Source of the DNA: Erysipelotrichaceae bacterium
GTDB taxonomy: Bacteria; Bacillota_I; Bacilli_A; Erysipelotrichales; Erysipelotrichaceae
DNA: 64,000 nucleotides
NCBI GenBank assembly: GCA_017539105.1
Contig: JAFYHQ010000029.1
Location: 62,001 to 126,000 of the forward strand
Reading direction: 5' to 3'
Part shown: positions 51,754 to 61,865 of the stretch, in pieces
Layout: every line of letters begins with the position of its first letter
Numbering within the stretch: position 1 is the first letter of the stretch
Notes under the pieces: model-generated
Told to the model about the DNA's origin: nothing
The model's input: the letters and a program-made list of their open reading frames with translations, nothing else
The model's database searches: none
Made by a program: the position numbers and the translations under genes

Positions 51754-53511
51754 ATGATAAGAGAAAGATTAAACGCATTAAAAACGCTGATGAGACAGCA
51801 GAATATCGATGTCTACTATCTGAATACTTCTGACTATCATCTATCTGAATACGTACCGGAATACTTCAAAACGGTAGCCTGGTTTTCCGGTTTTACCGGT
51901 TCTCTGGCGACTTTGCTGGTGACACTGAATGATACTTATATCTTTGTGGATGGACGTTACTATCTGCAAGCCGATCAACAATGTCTGCCATATGGGATCA
52001 AGGTCGTGAAACTGGGGACAGAGGGGGCTCTGGAGCCTTTGGCCTTCCTGAAAGAAAACTATCCCGGAGCCATCGTCGGACTCGATGGCAAGCGCACAAG
52101 CATCGCTTTTGCGAAAGAACTGCTGAATCAGGGCAATCAGATCCGTAGCATCGACATCTATTCGTCACTGATTCAAAACAGGACTCCATTGTCTCACAGC
52201 AAGATCTTTGAAATGGATAACAGCTATGCCGGTCTTTCCCGCATAAGGAAAGTGAAACTGATCACGCATTGCTTAAGAGATATGGTCCATATCGTAGACA
52301 ATCTGGAATCGATCGCCTATCTTCTGAATCTTCGAGGCAATGACATCGCTTATACTCCGGTCTTTCTTTCATATATGGTCCTGCAGGATGGAGATGTCTA
52401 TCTGTTCTGCGATCTGGATCGTTTCAATGCGGATCTTTTGGATAAGCTTTATGCCGATGGGATCATTATCCGTCCGTACGATTCCTACTATGATTTCTTG
52501 AAAACCATCGAGAAACGCAAGATCGTTCTGGATGAACGCAAAGTCAATTATGAGAGCTATCTTGCCTTGTCTCAGGGAAACAATCTATTCTATGACCGCC
52601 GTTCCATCATTGAAGACATGAAAGCGATCAAGAACCCGATCGAACAGGATAATATCCGCAGGGCCCATATCTATGATGGGATCGCGGTACTGCGTTTTAT
52701 GATGTGGCTGGATTCGATCGATAAGAGAACGGTCAATGAATGCGACTGTTCCAGAAAGATCAACAGTCTGCGTATGGAGGTCGGAGCGAAGGATCTGAGC
52801 TTCGCATCCATCGTAGCATACAATGAAAACGCGGCAATCGTTCATTACTTCCCGGAAGAAGACAAATGCGCGAGACTGGACAACCGGGGGATCCTGCTGT
52901 TTGATACGGGAGGCCAGTATCTGGAAGGAACCACCGATATCACGAGAACGGTTGCTTTGGGCGAGGTCGATGAGGAAGTCAGAAGCTATTTCACCCTGGT
53001 TCTCAAATCGATGCTAGCATTGAGCGAACTGAAGTTTCTGTCCGGATTGTGCGGAAAACAGATCGATATCGTAGCCCGTCAGGAGTTGTGGGCATATAGC
53101 GTGGATTACCGTCATGGCACTGGACATGGGGTAGGGAACTATCTTGCGGTCCATGAAGGTCCGCCAAACATCCGTTACGGTTCGACAGAAACGAAAAACG
53201 AAGAAGTCGAACTGAAACCGGGCATGGTGTTCTCCGATGAACCGGGTGTCTATTTCGCGAACCGTTTCGGGATCCGCTGTGAGAATCTGTTGCTGTGCAA
53301 GAAAGTGGAAGAAAATGAATACGGACGTTTCTTAGGCTTTGAAACGCTGACGATGGTTCCGTTCGATCTGAAGCTGATCGATCGAGATCTCTTGGATGAA
53401 AAGAGTATCCGTGCTTTAAACAGTTACCATCAGAAAGTCTATGATACGCTTTCGCCTTTCATTACGGAAGAAGAAAGAGCTTATCTTAAGGAGAAAACGC
53501 AGGCGATATGA
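51754..53511 (+). CDS. pepP: Xaa-Pro aminopeptidase (M24B)
   Basis: The 585-residue enzyme removes N-terminal residues preceding proline. It has the three-domain M24B layout: two creatinase-like N-terminal domains (about 1-300) and the pita-bread catalytic domain (about 310-585). Metal-binding residues are visible in LLFDTGGQYLEGTTDITRT (two Asp), HGTGHGVGNYLAVHEGP (His), SDEPGVY (Glu) and RCENL (Glu). No signal peptide, so cytoplasmic. It overlaps exoA by four bases. Confidence 0.95.
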   Translation: MIRERLNALKTLMRQQNIDVYYLNTSDYHLSEYVPEYFKTVAWFSGFTGSLATLLVTLNDTYIFVDGRYYLQADQQCLPYGIKVVKLGTEGALEPLAFLKENYPGAIVGLDGKRTSIAFAKELLNQGNQIRSIDIYSSLIQNRTPLSHSKIFEMDNSYAGLSRIRKVKLITHCLRDMVHIVDNLESIAYLLNLRGNDIAYTPVFLSYMVLQDGDVYLFCDLDRFNADLLDKLYADGIIIRPYDSYYDFLKTIEKRKIVLDERKVNYESYLALSQGNNLFYDRRSIIEDMKAIKNPIEQDNIRRAHIYDGIAVLRFMMWLDSIDKRTVNECDCSRKINSLRMEVGAKDLSFASIVAYNENAAIVHYFPEEDKCARLDNRGILLFDTGGQYLEGTTDITRTVALGEVDEEVRSYFTLVLKSMLALSELKFLSGLCGKQIDIVARQELWAYSVDYRHGTGHGVGNYLAVHEGPPNIRYGSTETKNEEVELKPGMVFSDEPGVYFANRFGIRCENLLLCKKVEENEYGRFLGFETLTMVPFDLKLIDRDLLDEKSIRALNSYHQKVYDTLSPFITEEERAYLKEKTQAI

Positions 53512-54257
53512 AACTGATCAGCTGGAACGTGAATGGCTTACGGGCTTGCATGAAAAAAGGATTTGCGGATTTCTTTCTGAAGGAAGATGCCGATATTTTT
53601 GCGATACAGGAAACCAAGATGCAGGAAGATCAGCTGGAACTGGGAATGCGCTTCGAAGGATATCATCTGTATATGAACAGCGCGGAAAAGAAGGGTTATT
53701 CCGGTACTCTGGTCTACAGCAAACAGGAACCTTTGAGTGTCGCTTATGATATCGAAGACGAAGGCTGCGATGAGGGAAGAGTCATCACTCTGGAATATCC
53801 GGATTTCTATTTCGTCACGGCCTATGTGCCAAACTCCAAAGACGGCTTGCTGCGTCTGGATTTTAGGATGATCTGGGAAGATGCCTTGCGCAGGCATCTG
53901 ATGAAACTGGATCAGAAAAAACCGGTCATCTATACAGGGGATCTCAATGTGGCGCATGAAGAGATCGATCTGAAGAATCCCGATGAGAATCATTATTCGG
54001 CAGGATTTTCGGATGAGGAACGCGGCAAGTTCACAGAATTGTTAGCTGCAGGATTCAGCGACAGTTTCCGTGTCCTTTATCCTGAGAAAGAGAAATATAC
54101 CTGGTGGTCTTATAGGACCAGAGCAAGGGAACGCAATGTCGGTTGGCGTATCGATTATTTCGTGGTGTCCGATCGGTTCATGAAAGAAGTCAGGGACAGC
54201 CTGATTTATGATGAGATCGAAGGCAGCGATCATTGTCCGATCGGCTTGCTGATATAG
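53508..54257 (+). CDS. exoA: exodeoxyribonuclease III (AP endonuclease)
   Basis: Exonuclease III cleaves DNA at abasic sites in base-excision repair. The 249-residue protein contains LISWNVNGLRACMKKG (metal Asn), FAIQETKMQ (Glu), YTGDLNVAHEEIDL (Asp and Asn), TWWSYRTRARERNVGWRIDY and the closing EGSDHCPIGL with catalytic Asp-His. Length is normal. No ribosome site is clear; translation is probably coupled to pepP through the overlapping stop and start. Confidence 0.97.
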   Translation: MKLISWNVNGLRACMKKGFADFFLKEDADIFAIQETKMQEDQLELGMRFEGYHLYMNSAEKKGYSGTLVYSKQEPLSVAYDIEDEGCDEGRVITLEYPDFYFVTAYVPNSKDGLLRLDFRMIWEDALRRHLMKLDQKKPVIYTGDLNVAHEEIDLKNPDENHYSAGFSDEERGKFTELLAAGFSDSFRVLYPEKEKYTWWSYRTRARERNVGWRIDYFVVSDRFMKEVRDSLIYDEIEGSDHCPIGLLI

Positions 54258-54266
54258 GAGGGTAAG

Positions 54267-55613
54267 ATGGAAATCAGACAGTTTATCGAAGAGAACATTG
54301 ATGCAATGAAGCAGGATCTGAAGAAACTGGTTTCTTATAATTCGGTCTATAGCGAGGATGAGAAACCGTTCGGCAAGATGAATCGTGCCGTTCTTGATTG
54401 CGCTTTAGGGCTGATGGAAGAAAAAGGTCTCAGAACGGAGAACGTGGATTATTACTGCGGTTTCGGCGAGACCGGAGAAGGAGAGAAACTGATCGGCATT
54501 CTGGCGCATCTGGATGTCGTTCCGGCAGGGGAAGGATGGAAACATGATCCGTTCGATATGACGGAGGAAGACGGTTACCTGTATGGCAGAGGCGTTTCCG
54601 ATGACAAGGGTGCAGCTATCGCTTCGATGTATGCCTTGAAGTACCTGATCCAGGAAAACTATCCGTTCCAAAAGAGAGTACGTCTGATCCTTGGCTGCAA
54701 CGAGGAGACAGGATCGCGATGCATCCGTCACTATGTCGAAAAGTACGGCCATATCGATTGCGGTTTCACGCCGGATGGAAACTTCCCCGGCATCTATGCA
54801 GAGAAGGGTATGGTTGCAGCAAAACTCGTCGGTCATGACAGCAGGATCATCGATATCAGAGGCGGTGAAGCATCCAATGTAGTCAACAAGAAGATCACTT
54901 GCAGTCTGCCTCTAGATCGTTTCGATGAAAATCTGTTCAAACAGTATCTGATGGACCACAAGCTTGCGTTCGATTATGCAAAAGGAGAAACCATCGATGT
55001 CACGGTCTATGGCGAAAGCGCACATGCCAGCATGCCTGACTTAGGCAAGAACGCGTTCAGCCATCTGATGGAAGCGCTGTACCATGCCGGTTTCGAAGAT
55101 ACGTTCGTAAGCTGGTTCCATAAATACTTCTCGCTGGAAGTCCATGGCGAGAAACTGGGCTATGAATCCCTGAAAGACGATATCTCCGATACTACCATCA
55201 ATTTCGGCATCATCGGCAAGCAGGACAATGACATCATCGTCAGCCTGGATATGCGTTTCCCGGTCAAGACGGACAGCGGAAAAGTCGTTGAACTGTTGAA
55301 CATCGGTGATGAACACAATGAACTGGTCATCATGAGCAGGACGGAACCGTTATACTTCGACATCGATTCACCGATGATCAAAGCGTTGAAGAAGGCTTAT
55401 GTCGATGTGACAGGGGACGACAAGACGCCCATGGAAGCGATCGGAGGAGGCACTTATGCGAAAGCCATTCACAACTGCATCGCTTTCGGCTGCGAATTCC
55501 AGGGAGAAAACAATCATATCCATGATCTCGATGAATGTCTCAATATCGATAATTTCAAGAAACAGGTCGAACTGTATGTTGCGGCGATCCGCAACTTAAA
55601 CGAGATCGGCTAG
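54267..55613 (+). CDS. pepV: M20 dipeptidase, PepV/Sapep type
   Basis: The 448-residue zinc dipeptidase hydrolyses Xaa-His and related dipeptides. Metal and catalytic residues appear in GILAHLDVVPAGEGW (His, Asp), GRGVSDDKGAAIASMYAL (Asp), GCNEETGSRC (Glu-Glu) and FTPDGNFPGIYAEKG (Asp). The lid domain insertion (about 185-330) and the final His (ENNHIHDLDE) are present. GGAGGG precedes the ATG. It completes a small peptide-salvage and repair group pepP-exoA-pepV. Confidence 0.93.
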   Translation: MEIRQFIEENIDAMKQDLKKLVSYNSVYSEDEKPFGKMNRAVLDCALGLMEEKGLRTENVDYYCGFGETGEGEKLIGILAHLDVVPAGEGWKHDPFDMTEEDGYLYGRGVSDDKGAAIASMYALKYLIQENYPFQKRVRLILGCNEETGSRCIRHYVEKYGHIDCGFTPDGNFPGIYAEKGMVAAKLVGHDSRIIDIRGGEASNVVNKKITCSLPLDRFDENLFKQYLMDHKLAFDYAKGETIDVTVYGESAHASMPDLGKNAFSHLMEALYHAGFEDTFVSWFHKYFSLEVHGEKLGYESLKDDISDTTINFGIIGKQDNDIIVSLDMRFPVKTDSGKVVELLNIGDEHNELVIMSRTEPLYFDIDSPMIKALKKAYVDVTGDDKTPMEAIGGGTYAKAIHNCIAFGCEFQGENNHIHDLDECLNIDNFKKQVELYVAAIRNLNEIG

Positions 55614-55615
55614 GA

Positions 55616-55624
55616 TGTTATAAT
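55616..55624 (+). promoter_or_regulatory. extended -10 box six bases upstream of the HAD gene
   Basis: TGT-TATAAT, then AGAAAT, then ATG at 55631. It begins three bases after the pepV stop. No Shine-Dalgarno. Leaderless start predicted. Confidence 0.65.
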
Positions 55625-55630
55625 AGAAAT

Positions 55631-56443
55631 ATGAAAAGAACGAAACTGGCACTGATCTACGACTTCGATAAGACGTTATCTCCGAGAGATATGCAAGAGT
55701 TTCATCTTTTAAGTACGCTGGGCTATGACGATCCCAATGCTTTCTGGGCGGAATGCGATGCGTTTGCGCGCAAGCATAACTGCGATGGCATTCTTTCTTA
55801 CATGTATCTGATGGTCATGAAAAATGACGGTCTCACCAGGGATCAGCTGATCGAAGAAGGAAAGTACATCGAACTGTACAAAGGAGTCAAGACCTGGTTT
55901 GAGCGGATCAACGAATATGGACGGAAACATCACATCACCGTCGAGCATTATGTCGTTTCTTCCGGTCTGACCGATATCATCATGGGTACGCCGATCGCGC
56001 GTGAATTCAAGAAGATCTATGCCTGTACCTATGTCTATGACAAAGACGGGAAAGTGAAATGGCCATCCAGAGTGGTCAACTATACGATGAAGACCCAGTA
56101 TCTTTTCAGGATCAACAAGGGTGTCCTGCAGGAAACCAATGATGCGGATCTGAACAATTCCACTCCGGAATCGGAGAAATACATTCCTTTGGAGAATATG
56201 ATCTATTTCGGAGATGGAAGCACGGATGTTCCGAGCATGAAGGTCGTGCAGCAGAATGGCGGGACCACGATCGCTGTGTTCGGGGATGATTCCAAGCGCA
56301 GCAAGGCCGAGGAACTGTTTAAAGACAAGAGGGCCACGTTTGCGGTCAAGGCTGATTATTCCAAGGGTTCCAAGATCGAAAAGATCGTGCAATGCATCAT
56401 CGATTCTCTGGAAGCCAAAGCAAAATTAGATAACTATCAATGA
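55631..56443 (+). CDS. HAD-superfamily phosphatase
   Basis: The 270-residue protein has HAD motifs: YDFDKTLSPRD (nucleophile Asp and acid Asp), VVSSGLTDII (motif II Ser) and FGDGSTDVPSM (motif IV Asp pair), with a basic residue in NKGVLQ as motif III candidate. The helical cap inserted after motif I (about 20-100) resembles phosphoserine phosphatase-type C1 caps. The substrate is unknown. It overlaps the debranching-enzyme gene by four bases, so it may be co-transcribed with the glycogen operon. Confidence 0.85.
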   Translation: MKRTKLALIYDFDKTLSPRDMQEFHLLSTLGYDDPNAFWAECDAFARKHNCDGILSYMYLMVMKNDGLTRDQLIEEGKYIELYKGVKTWFERINEYGRKHHITVEHYVVSSGLTDIIMGTPIAREFKKIYACTYVYDKDGKVKWPSRVVNYTMKTQYLFRINKGVLQETNDADLNNSTPESEKYIPLENMIYFGDGSTDVPSMKVVQQNGGTTIAVFGDDSKRSKAEELFKDKRATFAVKADYSKGSKIEKIVQCIIDSLEAKAKLDNYQ

Positions 56444-58134
56444 TGATCGAATACAGTTCAAATGATTTCAGCATCAACGAATTAGGTTGTTTATACACAA
56501 AAGAAAAATCGGTTTTTAGAGTATTCGCGCCTGGGCGGGATGCTCTTTTTTTAGTTCTGGATGGCAATCGGTATCCGATGGACCGGCAGCTGTATTCTTT
56601 TTCAGTAACGGTCGATGGCGATCATCATCTTTCCCGTTATCATTTCGAGGATGACAGAGGGGTCTCGTTCAAGGATCCGTTCGCTTATCTTGCGGATGGA
56701 ACGGATTCCATCATTCTGGATCCGGGAAGGTTCAATCAGACGATCGTAAAGCCGGAACCTTTTGAGGATATGGTGATCTATGAGACCAGCGTCCGGGATT
56801 TTTCTTCCTATGGCTATTTCGGGAAATATGCGAAAACTTTTAAGGCTTTGGGCATGGACGGCTTGAAGAGAGATGATTTCTTCATGCTGGGGCTGGATTA
56901 TCTGGAAAACCTGGGAATCACGCACCTGCAGCTTCTCCCGGTCATGGATTTCGACAATGACCGTAGCGAATACAACTGGGGCTACAATCCGCTTGCGTTC
57001 AATTACGTCAAGAAAGATTACGTCTATGACAGGAATAATCCTTATGCATATGTCAGTGAACTGCGCGAAGCCGTCAACAAGCTTCATGAGCACAATATCC
57101 GGGTCGTCCTGGACGTGGTGTTCAATCATGTCTATGATGTGAAGACCTTCGATATCGAGAAAATGATTCCCGGTCATTTCTTGCGAAGAAAGAACGATGG
57201 GAAGCTGGCAATGGGAACCTTCTGCGGCAGTGAGATCCGATCGGAGGATCCTTTTGTACGGGCTTATCTGATCAAAATGACTCTGCGTTATCTGGAACTG
57301 TTCGATATCGATGGCATACGCATCGATCTGATGGGGATCCTGGATATCGGTACGGTAAATGCCTTGCGGGATGCTTTGAAAACGAAGAAGCCGGATTTCG
57401 TGGTCTATGGCGAGGGCTGGAACATGGGCGATGCCTTGCCGGAAGAAGATCGCGCTACGATTTTGAATGCTGAAAAGATGCCGGAAATAAAGATGTTCAA
57501 TGATCACTTCAGGGAAACAATCAGCGCTTATGTCATGGGTGCGGATAATGTGCCTGAAGTCTGTAAAGCCCTGTCGGGAAGCGATTATCTTTCTTATGAT
57601 CATTCCATCGATTATGTCGAATGTCACGACGGACTGACCTTTTTTGACCGTCTGGGCGTCGATTGTATCAATGACAGTCCTGAAGAAGTCAGGAATAAGT
57701 GCAGGCTCGCTCTGGCCATGGTGATGGTGGCGAAAGGAACGCCTTTCATTCATTCCGGCCAGGAATTCCTGAGGACCAAGAAGGGGGTCGCCAACTCCTA
57801 CAACAGTCCCGATGAGATCAATGCCCTGAACTGGGACCTGCGCATCTACAACAACGAGGTCTGCGACTATCTCAAAGCGCTGATCCGCTTCCGTAAAGAA
57901 AGCAGATTGTATCGCGAAGATGCCCGGATCCGTTTCTTTGAATATGAATCCTGCCTCGTTTATCAGATCGATGATCTGCTGATCATCTTCAATCCGAAAC
58001 GGAAAAACGTTTCCTACGAAACACAGGAAACATACGAAGTCGTCTTCGATTGCAATGGTTTCATACATAATTTGACCAATAAGATCGAGCTTTCCGCCTA
58101 TTCCATGGTGATATGCAAACGTTATGTTGTATAA
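56440..58134 (+). CDS. pulA: GH13 pullulanase/debranching-type enzyme
   Basis: The 564-residue protein has an N-terminal CBM48-like beta domain (about 15-100) and a GH13 barrel. Conserved regions are DVVFNHVYD (I), GIRIDLMG (II, nucleophile Asp), VVYGEGWNMGD (III, acid Glu) and VECHDGLTFFDR (IV, Asp). YNWGYNP is the marker of pullulanase type I. It is shorter than secreted pullulanases and has no signal peptide, so it fits an intracellular alpha-1,6 debranching role next to glycogen synthesis genes. Confidence 0.92.
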   Translation: MMIEYSSNDFSINELGCLYTKEKSVFRVFAPGRDALFLVLDGNRYPMDRQLYSFSVTVDGDHHLSRYHFEDDRGVSFKDPFAYLADGTDSIILDPGRFNQTIVKPEPFEDMVIYETSVRDFSSYGYFGKYAKTFKALGMDGLKRDDFFMLGLDYLENLGITHLQLLPVMDFDNDRSEYNWGYNPLAFNYVKKDYVYDRNNPYAYVSELREAVNKLHEHNIRVVLDVVFNHVYDVKTFDIEKMIPGHFLRRKNDGKLAMGTFCGSEIRSEDPFVRAYLIKMTLRYLELFDIDGIRIDLMGILDIGTVNALRDALKTKKPDFVVYGEGWNMGDALPEEDRATILNAEKMPEIKMFNDHFRETISAYVMGADNVPEVCKALSGSDYLSYDHSIDYVECHDGLTFFDRLGVDCINDSPEEVRNKCRLALAMVMVAKGTPFIHSGQEFLRTKKGVANSYNSPDEINALNWDLRIYNNEVCDYLKALIRFRKESRLYREDARIRFFEYESCLVYQIDDLLIIFNPKRKNVSYETQETYEVVFDCNGFIHNLTNKIELSAYSMVICKRYVV

Positions 58135-58146
58135 TAAAACTATAAT
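58130..58146 (+). promoter_or_regulatory. two -10-like boxes upstream of glgC
   Basis: TATAAT occurs at 58130-58135 and again at 58141-58146. The second leaves a 14-base leader that contains AGAGGT before the ATG at 58161. No strong -35 is apparent. Confidence 0.35.
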
Positions 58147-58160
58147 CAAGAGGTAATATC

Positions 58161-59315
58161 ATGAAGAAAAATAATATGGTAGCAATGATACTGGCAGGAG
58201 GTAGAGGTTCACGTCTTTTTGAATTGACGAAGAAAGTAGCCAAGCCTGCCGTTCATTTCGGAGGGAAATATCGTATCATCGATTTTGCCTTATCCAATTG
58301 TGCCAATTCCCACATTTCTACGGTAGGAGTTCTGGTACAGTACGAATCCATCCTGTTGAGCTCATACAGCGCAAGAAGCTCGACCTGGGGACTTGATTCC
58401 AAGGGCGGAGGCGTCTATGTCCTGTCGCCAAGAGAGAAGGATGAGACCGGTCTGGGCCTGTATAAGGGCACGGCAGATGCCATCTATCAGAACCTGGATT
58501 TCCTTGATCAGGAAGAAGCGGAATACGTCCTGGTTCTTTCCGGCGACCACATCTATAAGATGGACTACGAAAAGATGCTGCAGGAACATATCCGTTCCAA
58601 AGCGGAAGCGACGATCGCTGTCATCGAAGTCCCGAAGAAAGAAGCAAGCCGCTTCGGTATCATGAATACCGATAAGAGCGATCGCATCATCGAATTCGAA
58701 GAAAAACCGAAAGAGCCGAAATCCAATCTGGCTTCCATGGGTGTCTATATCTTCACCTACAAGACGATGCGCAAATATCTCAAAGACGATGCCAAGGATC
58801 CGGCTTCTTCCCATGACTTCGGCAAGAACCTGATTCCGGCTTATCTGAGAGATAACCTGAAACTTCAGGCATACCGTTTCAAGGGCTACTGGAAGGATGT
58901 CGGTACGATCGATTCTTTGTGGGAAGCCAATATGGATCTTCTGAAAGACAACAGCGGTCTGGATCTTTTCGATCCCGACTGGAAGATCTATACGGATGAC
59001 GTAAGCGCTACGCCACAGTGCATCGGCGAGCAGGCGAAGATCGACAACGCTTTCATCACGCAAGGCGCGATCGTCAATGGCGAAGTCCATCACTCGGTCA
59101 TCTTCTCGGGTGTCGAGATCAAAGAAAAAGCGAAAGTCAATGAATCGGTCATCATGAATGATGCCGTGGTCGGCGAAGGCGCTGTTTTGAACAGATGTCT
59201 GGTTGCGGATGGCGTCAGAGTTCCTGATGGCGTGGTTCTGGGTAACAAAGAGAATAAAGAGATCCTTCTGGTATCGAAATCACTGATTGCAAAGGCAGGT
59301 GAAGAAAATGAGTAA
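58161..59315 (+). CDS. glgC: glucose-1-phosphate adenylyltransferase GlgC
   Basis: GlgC makes ADP-glucose, the committed step of glycogen synthesis. The 384-residue protein has the pyrophosphorylase motif [22 protein letters not shown], the metal Asp in [13 protein letters not shown], the substrate segment [11 protein letters not shown] and [20 protein letters not shown], followed by a left-handed beta-helix (about 290-370). AAGAGGT precedes the ATG. It overlaps glgD by eight bases. GlgC-GlgD pairs are typical of Bacillota. Confidence 0.97.
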   Translation: MKKNNMVAMILAGGRGSRLFELTKKVAKPAVHFGGKYRIIDFALSNCANSHISTVGVLVQYESILLSSYSARSSTWGLDSKGGGVYVLSPREKDETGLGLYKGTADAIYQNLDFLDQEEAEYVLVLSGDHIYKMDYEKMLQEHIRSKAEATIAVIEVPKKEASRFGIMNTDKSDRIIEFEEKPKEPKSNLASMGVYIFTYKTMRKYLKDDAKDPASSHDFGKNLIPAYLRDNLKLQAYRFKGYWKDVGTIDSLWEANMDLLKDNSGLDLFDPDWKIYTDDVSATPQCIGEQAKIDNAFITQGAIVNGEVHHSVIFSGVEIKEKAKVNESVIMNDAVVGEGAVLNRCLVADGVRVPDGVVLGNKENKEILLVSKSLIAKAGEENE

Positions 59316-60423
59316 AGTATTGGGTTTATTGAATTTTGAGCCTTCATATGTGCATGTTAAGGGGATCGAAGACTTCCGTCCGATTTCGGCTGCTTCGATT
59401 CTGGGCAGATATCGGGTAATCGATTTCATGCTGTCGAACTTTACCAACTCCGGTATCGATTCGATCAAGGTCTATATCAAGAACCGTCCGCGTTCGACGG
59501 TCGAGCATATCACGCGTACCAGTTACAATATCAACTCGAAGAGAGGCCGTATCCATCTTCTGCATGGCGAGGATGTCTTCAGCAATAACGATCTGTTCAA
59601 TGTCGATATCCTGGCATTCAAGACGTATATGGAATTCATCGATGTCGAGAATCCCGCTTATGTGGTGATCGCTCCTTCGCATTTCATCTTCAAACAGGAT
59701 TTCTCGGAACTGCTGGAACATCATATCGCTTCCAAGAACGATATCACGATCCTTTATCAGAGCGTGAATGATGCGAATACATCTTATCTGATGGGTGATC
59801 TTCTGGAGATCGATGACAAGAAACGTGTCGTCGGTGCCAGCAAGAATCATGGCAAATACAAGAGCGGGGATGTTTCTTTGGAGACCTATGTCATGTCTAC
59901 TTTGACCTTCAAGGAACTGGTGGAAGAAGCTTCCATGACTTCCAGCCTCTATTCCCTGGCTGATATCATCTGGGACAACATCCGGGTCATGAAGATCGGC
60001 GCCTACCGTCATCATGGCTACTGCGGATGCATCTCTACGTTGAACGCATATTACAATGCGAATATGTATCTGAAGAAAGAAAAGAATCTGACCAAGCTGA
60101 TCAATGACGACTGGCCGATCTATACGATGACCAATGACTCCTGCCCGACGCTGTATAAGCCAGGTGCGGAAGTCAGAGGTTCGCTGGTAGCCAATGGCTG
60201 CCAGATCGAAGGCACGGTCATCGATTCGGTCATTGGACGCAATGTCGTGATCCGGGAAGGCGTTGTCATCAAGGATTCCGTCATCCTTCCGGATACGTTG
60301 ATCGACAAGAATGTGAAACTGGAATGCGCGGTCGTCGACAGACTGTCGATCGTCACGCATATCAAGGATATCAAGGGGACCAAGGATGATCCTATCTATG
60401 TCAAGCGAGGAGACCGTATCTGA
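59308..60423 (+). CDS. glgD: GlgD, regulatory subunit of ADP-glucose pyrophosphorylase
   Basis: GlgD is a GlgC paralogue that forms an active heteromer with GlgC. The 371-residue protein keeps the overall fold ([40 protein letters not shown]) but lacks the GGxGxRL catalytic loop near its N-terminus, where it reads [15 protein letters not shown]. So it is catalytically weak or dead. I start it at the ATG at 59308 ([10 protein letters not shown]), which has AGGTGAAG upstream; the open frame continues 21 bases further back. Confidence 0.95.
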   Translation: MSKVLGLLNFEPSYVHVKGIEDFRPISAASILGRYRVIDFMLSNFTNSGIDSIKVYIKNRPRSTVEHITRTSYNINSKRGRIHLLHGEDVFSNNDLFNVDILAFKTYMEFIDVENPAYVVIAPSHFIFKQDFSELLEHHIASKNDITILYQSVNDANTSYLMGDLLEIDDKKRVVGASKNHGKYKSGDVSLETYVMSTLTFKELVEEASMTSSLYSLADIIWDNIRVMKIGAYRHHGYCGCISTLNAYYNANMYLKKEKNLTKLINDDWPIYTMTNDSCPTLYKPGAEVRGSLVANGCQIEGTVIDSVIGRNVVIREGVVIKDSVILPDTLIDKNVKLECAVVDRLSIVTHIKDIKGTKDDPIYVKRGDRI

Positions 60424-61865
60424 TGAAAAAAGTACTGTTTGTTTCGTTCGAATCACTGCCTTTTGTCAAGACCGGCGGATTGGCTGATGTCGTTTATGCT
60501 CTTCCGAAAGCGTTGGACAAGAGTGAATTCGAAGTCAGAGTCGTCATGCCGATGTTCAAGGTGATCAAAGAGAAATACCATGATGGCATGAATTATCTGG
60601 ATCATATCTATGTCCACAGCGGTTTCATCAATGAAGAAGCGAATGTCTATTCGTATTTCAATGAAGGGATCGAATATCTGTTTATCGAGAACGATACCTT
60701 CTTCAACCGGGATGGCGTCTATGGCTACAGCGATGATGCGGCACGTTTCTCGTTCTTCAATGTTGCCGTACTGGAAATGATGATCAAGATGGATTACTAT
60801 CCTGACATCTGCCACGAGCACGACTATCATACGGCGATCCTGCCTGCATTGTGCAAGATCCGTTACAACGCGATCGAATCGATCAGAAATATCAAGCATA
60901 TCCTGACGATCCATAACCTGGCCTACCAGGGAGAATATGACAAGCAGGTGCTGTTTGATTATCTCGGTTTCGATTACTACTATTACGAGAATGGCGATTT
61001 GCGTTTCAATGATTACTGCAACTTCATGAAGATCGGTATCGTCTATGCGGATTTCGTTACCACGGTTTCCAAGAGCTACGCCCAGGAGATACAGACGCCT
61101 GAATTGGGACACAATCTGGATGCGGTACTGCGTTACCGCGGACAGGATCTCTATGGCATTGTCAATGGCATCGATGTGGATTCCTTCAATCCGGCGACCG
61201 ATCCTGATATCTACAAGAATTACACGATCAGGAATTATCTTGTCGGCAAACGTGAAAACAAGGCGTCCCTGCAGTACCAGCTGGGTCTCAGGGATGAACC
61301 GGATACCATGATGATCGGTATGGTTTCCCGTCTGACCTTCCAAAAAGGTGCAGACCTTGTCCTGGGTGCGATCCAGGATATCCTGAGACACAATGTCCAG
61401 ATCGCTATCCTGGGCACAGGGGAATCCAAGTATGAATATTCCTTCAAGATGCTGGAAGAAGAGAACAAAGGCCGTTTCGTCTATTACTGCGGCTACAACG
61501 AGAAACTCGCTCACAGCATGTATGCGGGACTGGATATGCTGATGATGCCTTCGTTGTTTGAACCATGCGGCATCTCCCAGCTCATTTCCATGCGCTACGG
61601 TACGCTTCCGTTCGTCCGGGAAACAGGCGGCCTGAAAGATACCGTTGAACCATTGAATGAATACGAGAATACCGGAACCGGTTTCTCCTTCTACAATTAT
61701 TCGGTTGAAGATCTTCTGAATGTCTTCGAATACGCCTACAGCCAGTATTACGATTACCATGACCGCTGGAAGATGATGATCCGTAATGCGATGAAATATG
61801 ACGTGTCCTTCGAGAAATCGGCACGCGAATATGAAGAACTTTATAGAAAGGTCCTGATGAGATGA
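60423..61865 (+). CDS. glgA: glycogen synthase (ADP-glucose)
   Basis: GlgA is a GT5 glycosyltransferase that extends alpha-1,4 glucan from ADP-glucose. The 480-residue protein has the N-terminal KTGGLADV motif (about 17-24) that binds ADP-glucose, HEHDYHTAILPALCK, TIHNLAYQGEYD, and the C-terminal MVSRLTFQKGADLVLGAI and PSLFEPCGISQLISMRYGTLP with the conserved Glu. It starts one base into the glgD stop and overlaps glgB by four bases. Confidence 0.97.
   Translation: MKKVLFVSFESLPFVKTGGLADVVYALPKALDKSEFEVRVVMPMFKVIKEKYHDGMNYLDHIYVHSGFINEEANVYSYFNEGIEYLFIENDTFFNRDGVYGYSDDAARFSFFNVAVLEMMIKMDYYPDICHEHDYHTAILPALCKIRYNAIESIRNIKHILTIHNLAYQGEYDKQVLFDYLGFDYYYYENGDLRFNDYCNFMKIGIVYADFVTTVSKSYAQEIQTPELGHNLDAVLRYRGQDLYGIVNGIDVDSFNPATDPDIYKNYTIRNYLVGKRENKASLQYQLGLRDEPDTMMIGMVSRLTFQKGADLVLGAIQDILRHNVQIAILGTGESKYEYSFKMLEEENKGRFVYYCGYNEKLAHSMYAGLDMLMMPSLFEPCGISQLISMRYGTLPFVRETGGLKDTVEPLNEYENTGTGFSFYNYSVEDLLNVFEYAYSQYYDYHDRWKMMIRNAMKYDVSFEKSAREYEELYRKVLMR

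Noticed and set aside
56602-58149. Long open frame (515 codons) on the minus strand opposite the debranching enzyme
   Set aside because: It mirrors the codon structure of pulA, has Ile/Arg/Asp-rich low-complexity translation typical of antisense frames here, no ribosome site and no recognisable domain. Similar long antisense frames opposite glgB (61868-63322), glgA (60453-61760) and the flavodiiron gene (21744-23132) were rejected for the same reason.
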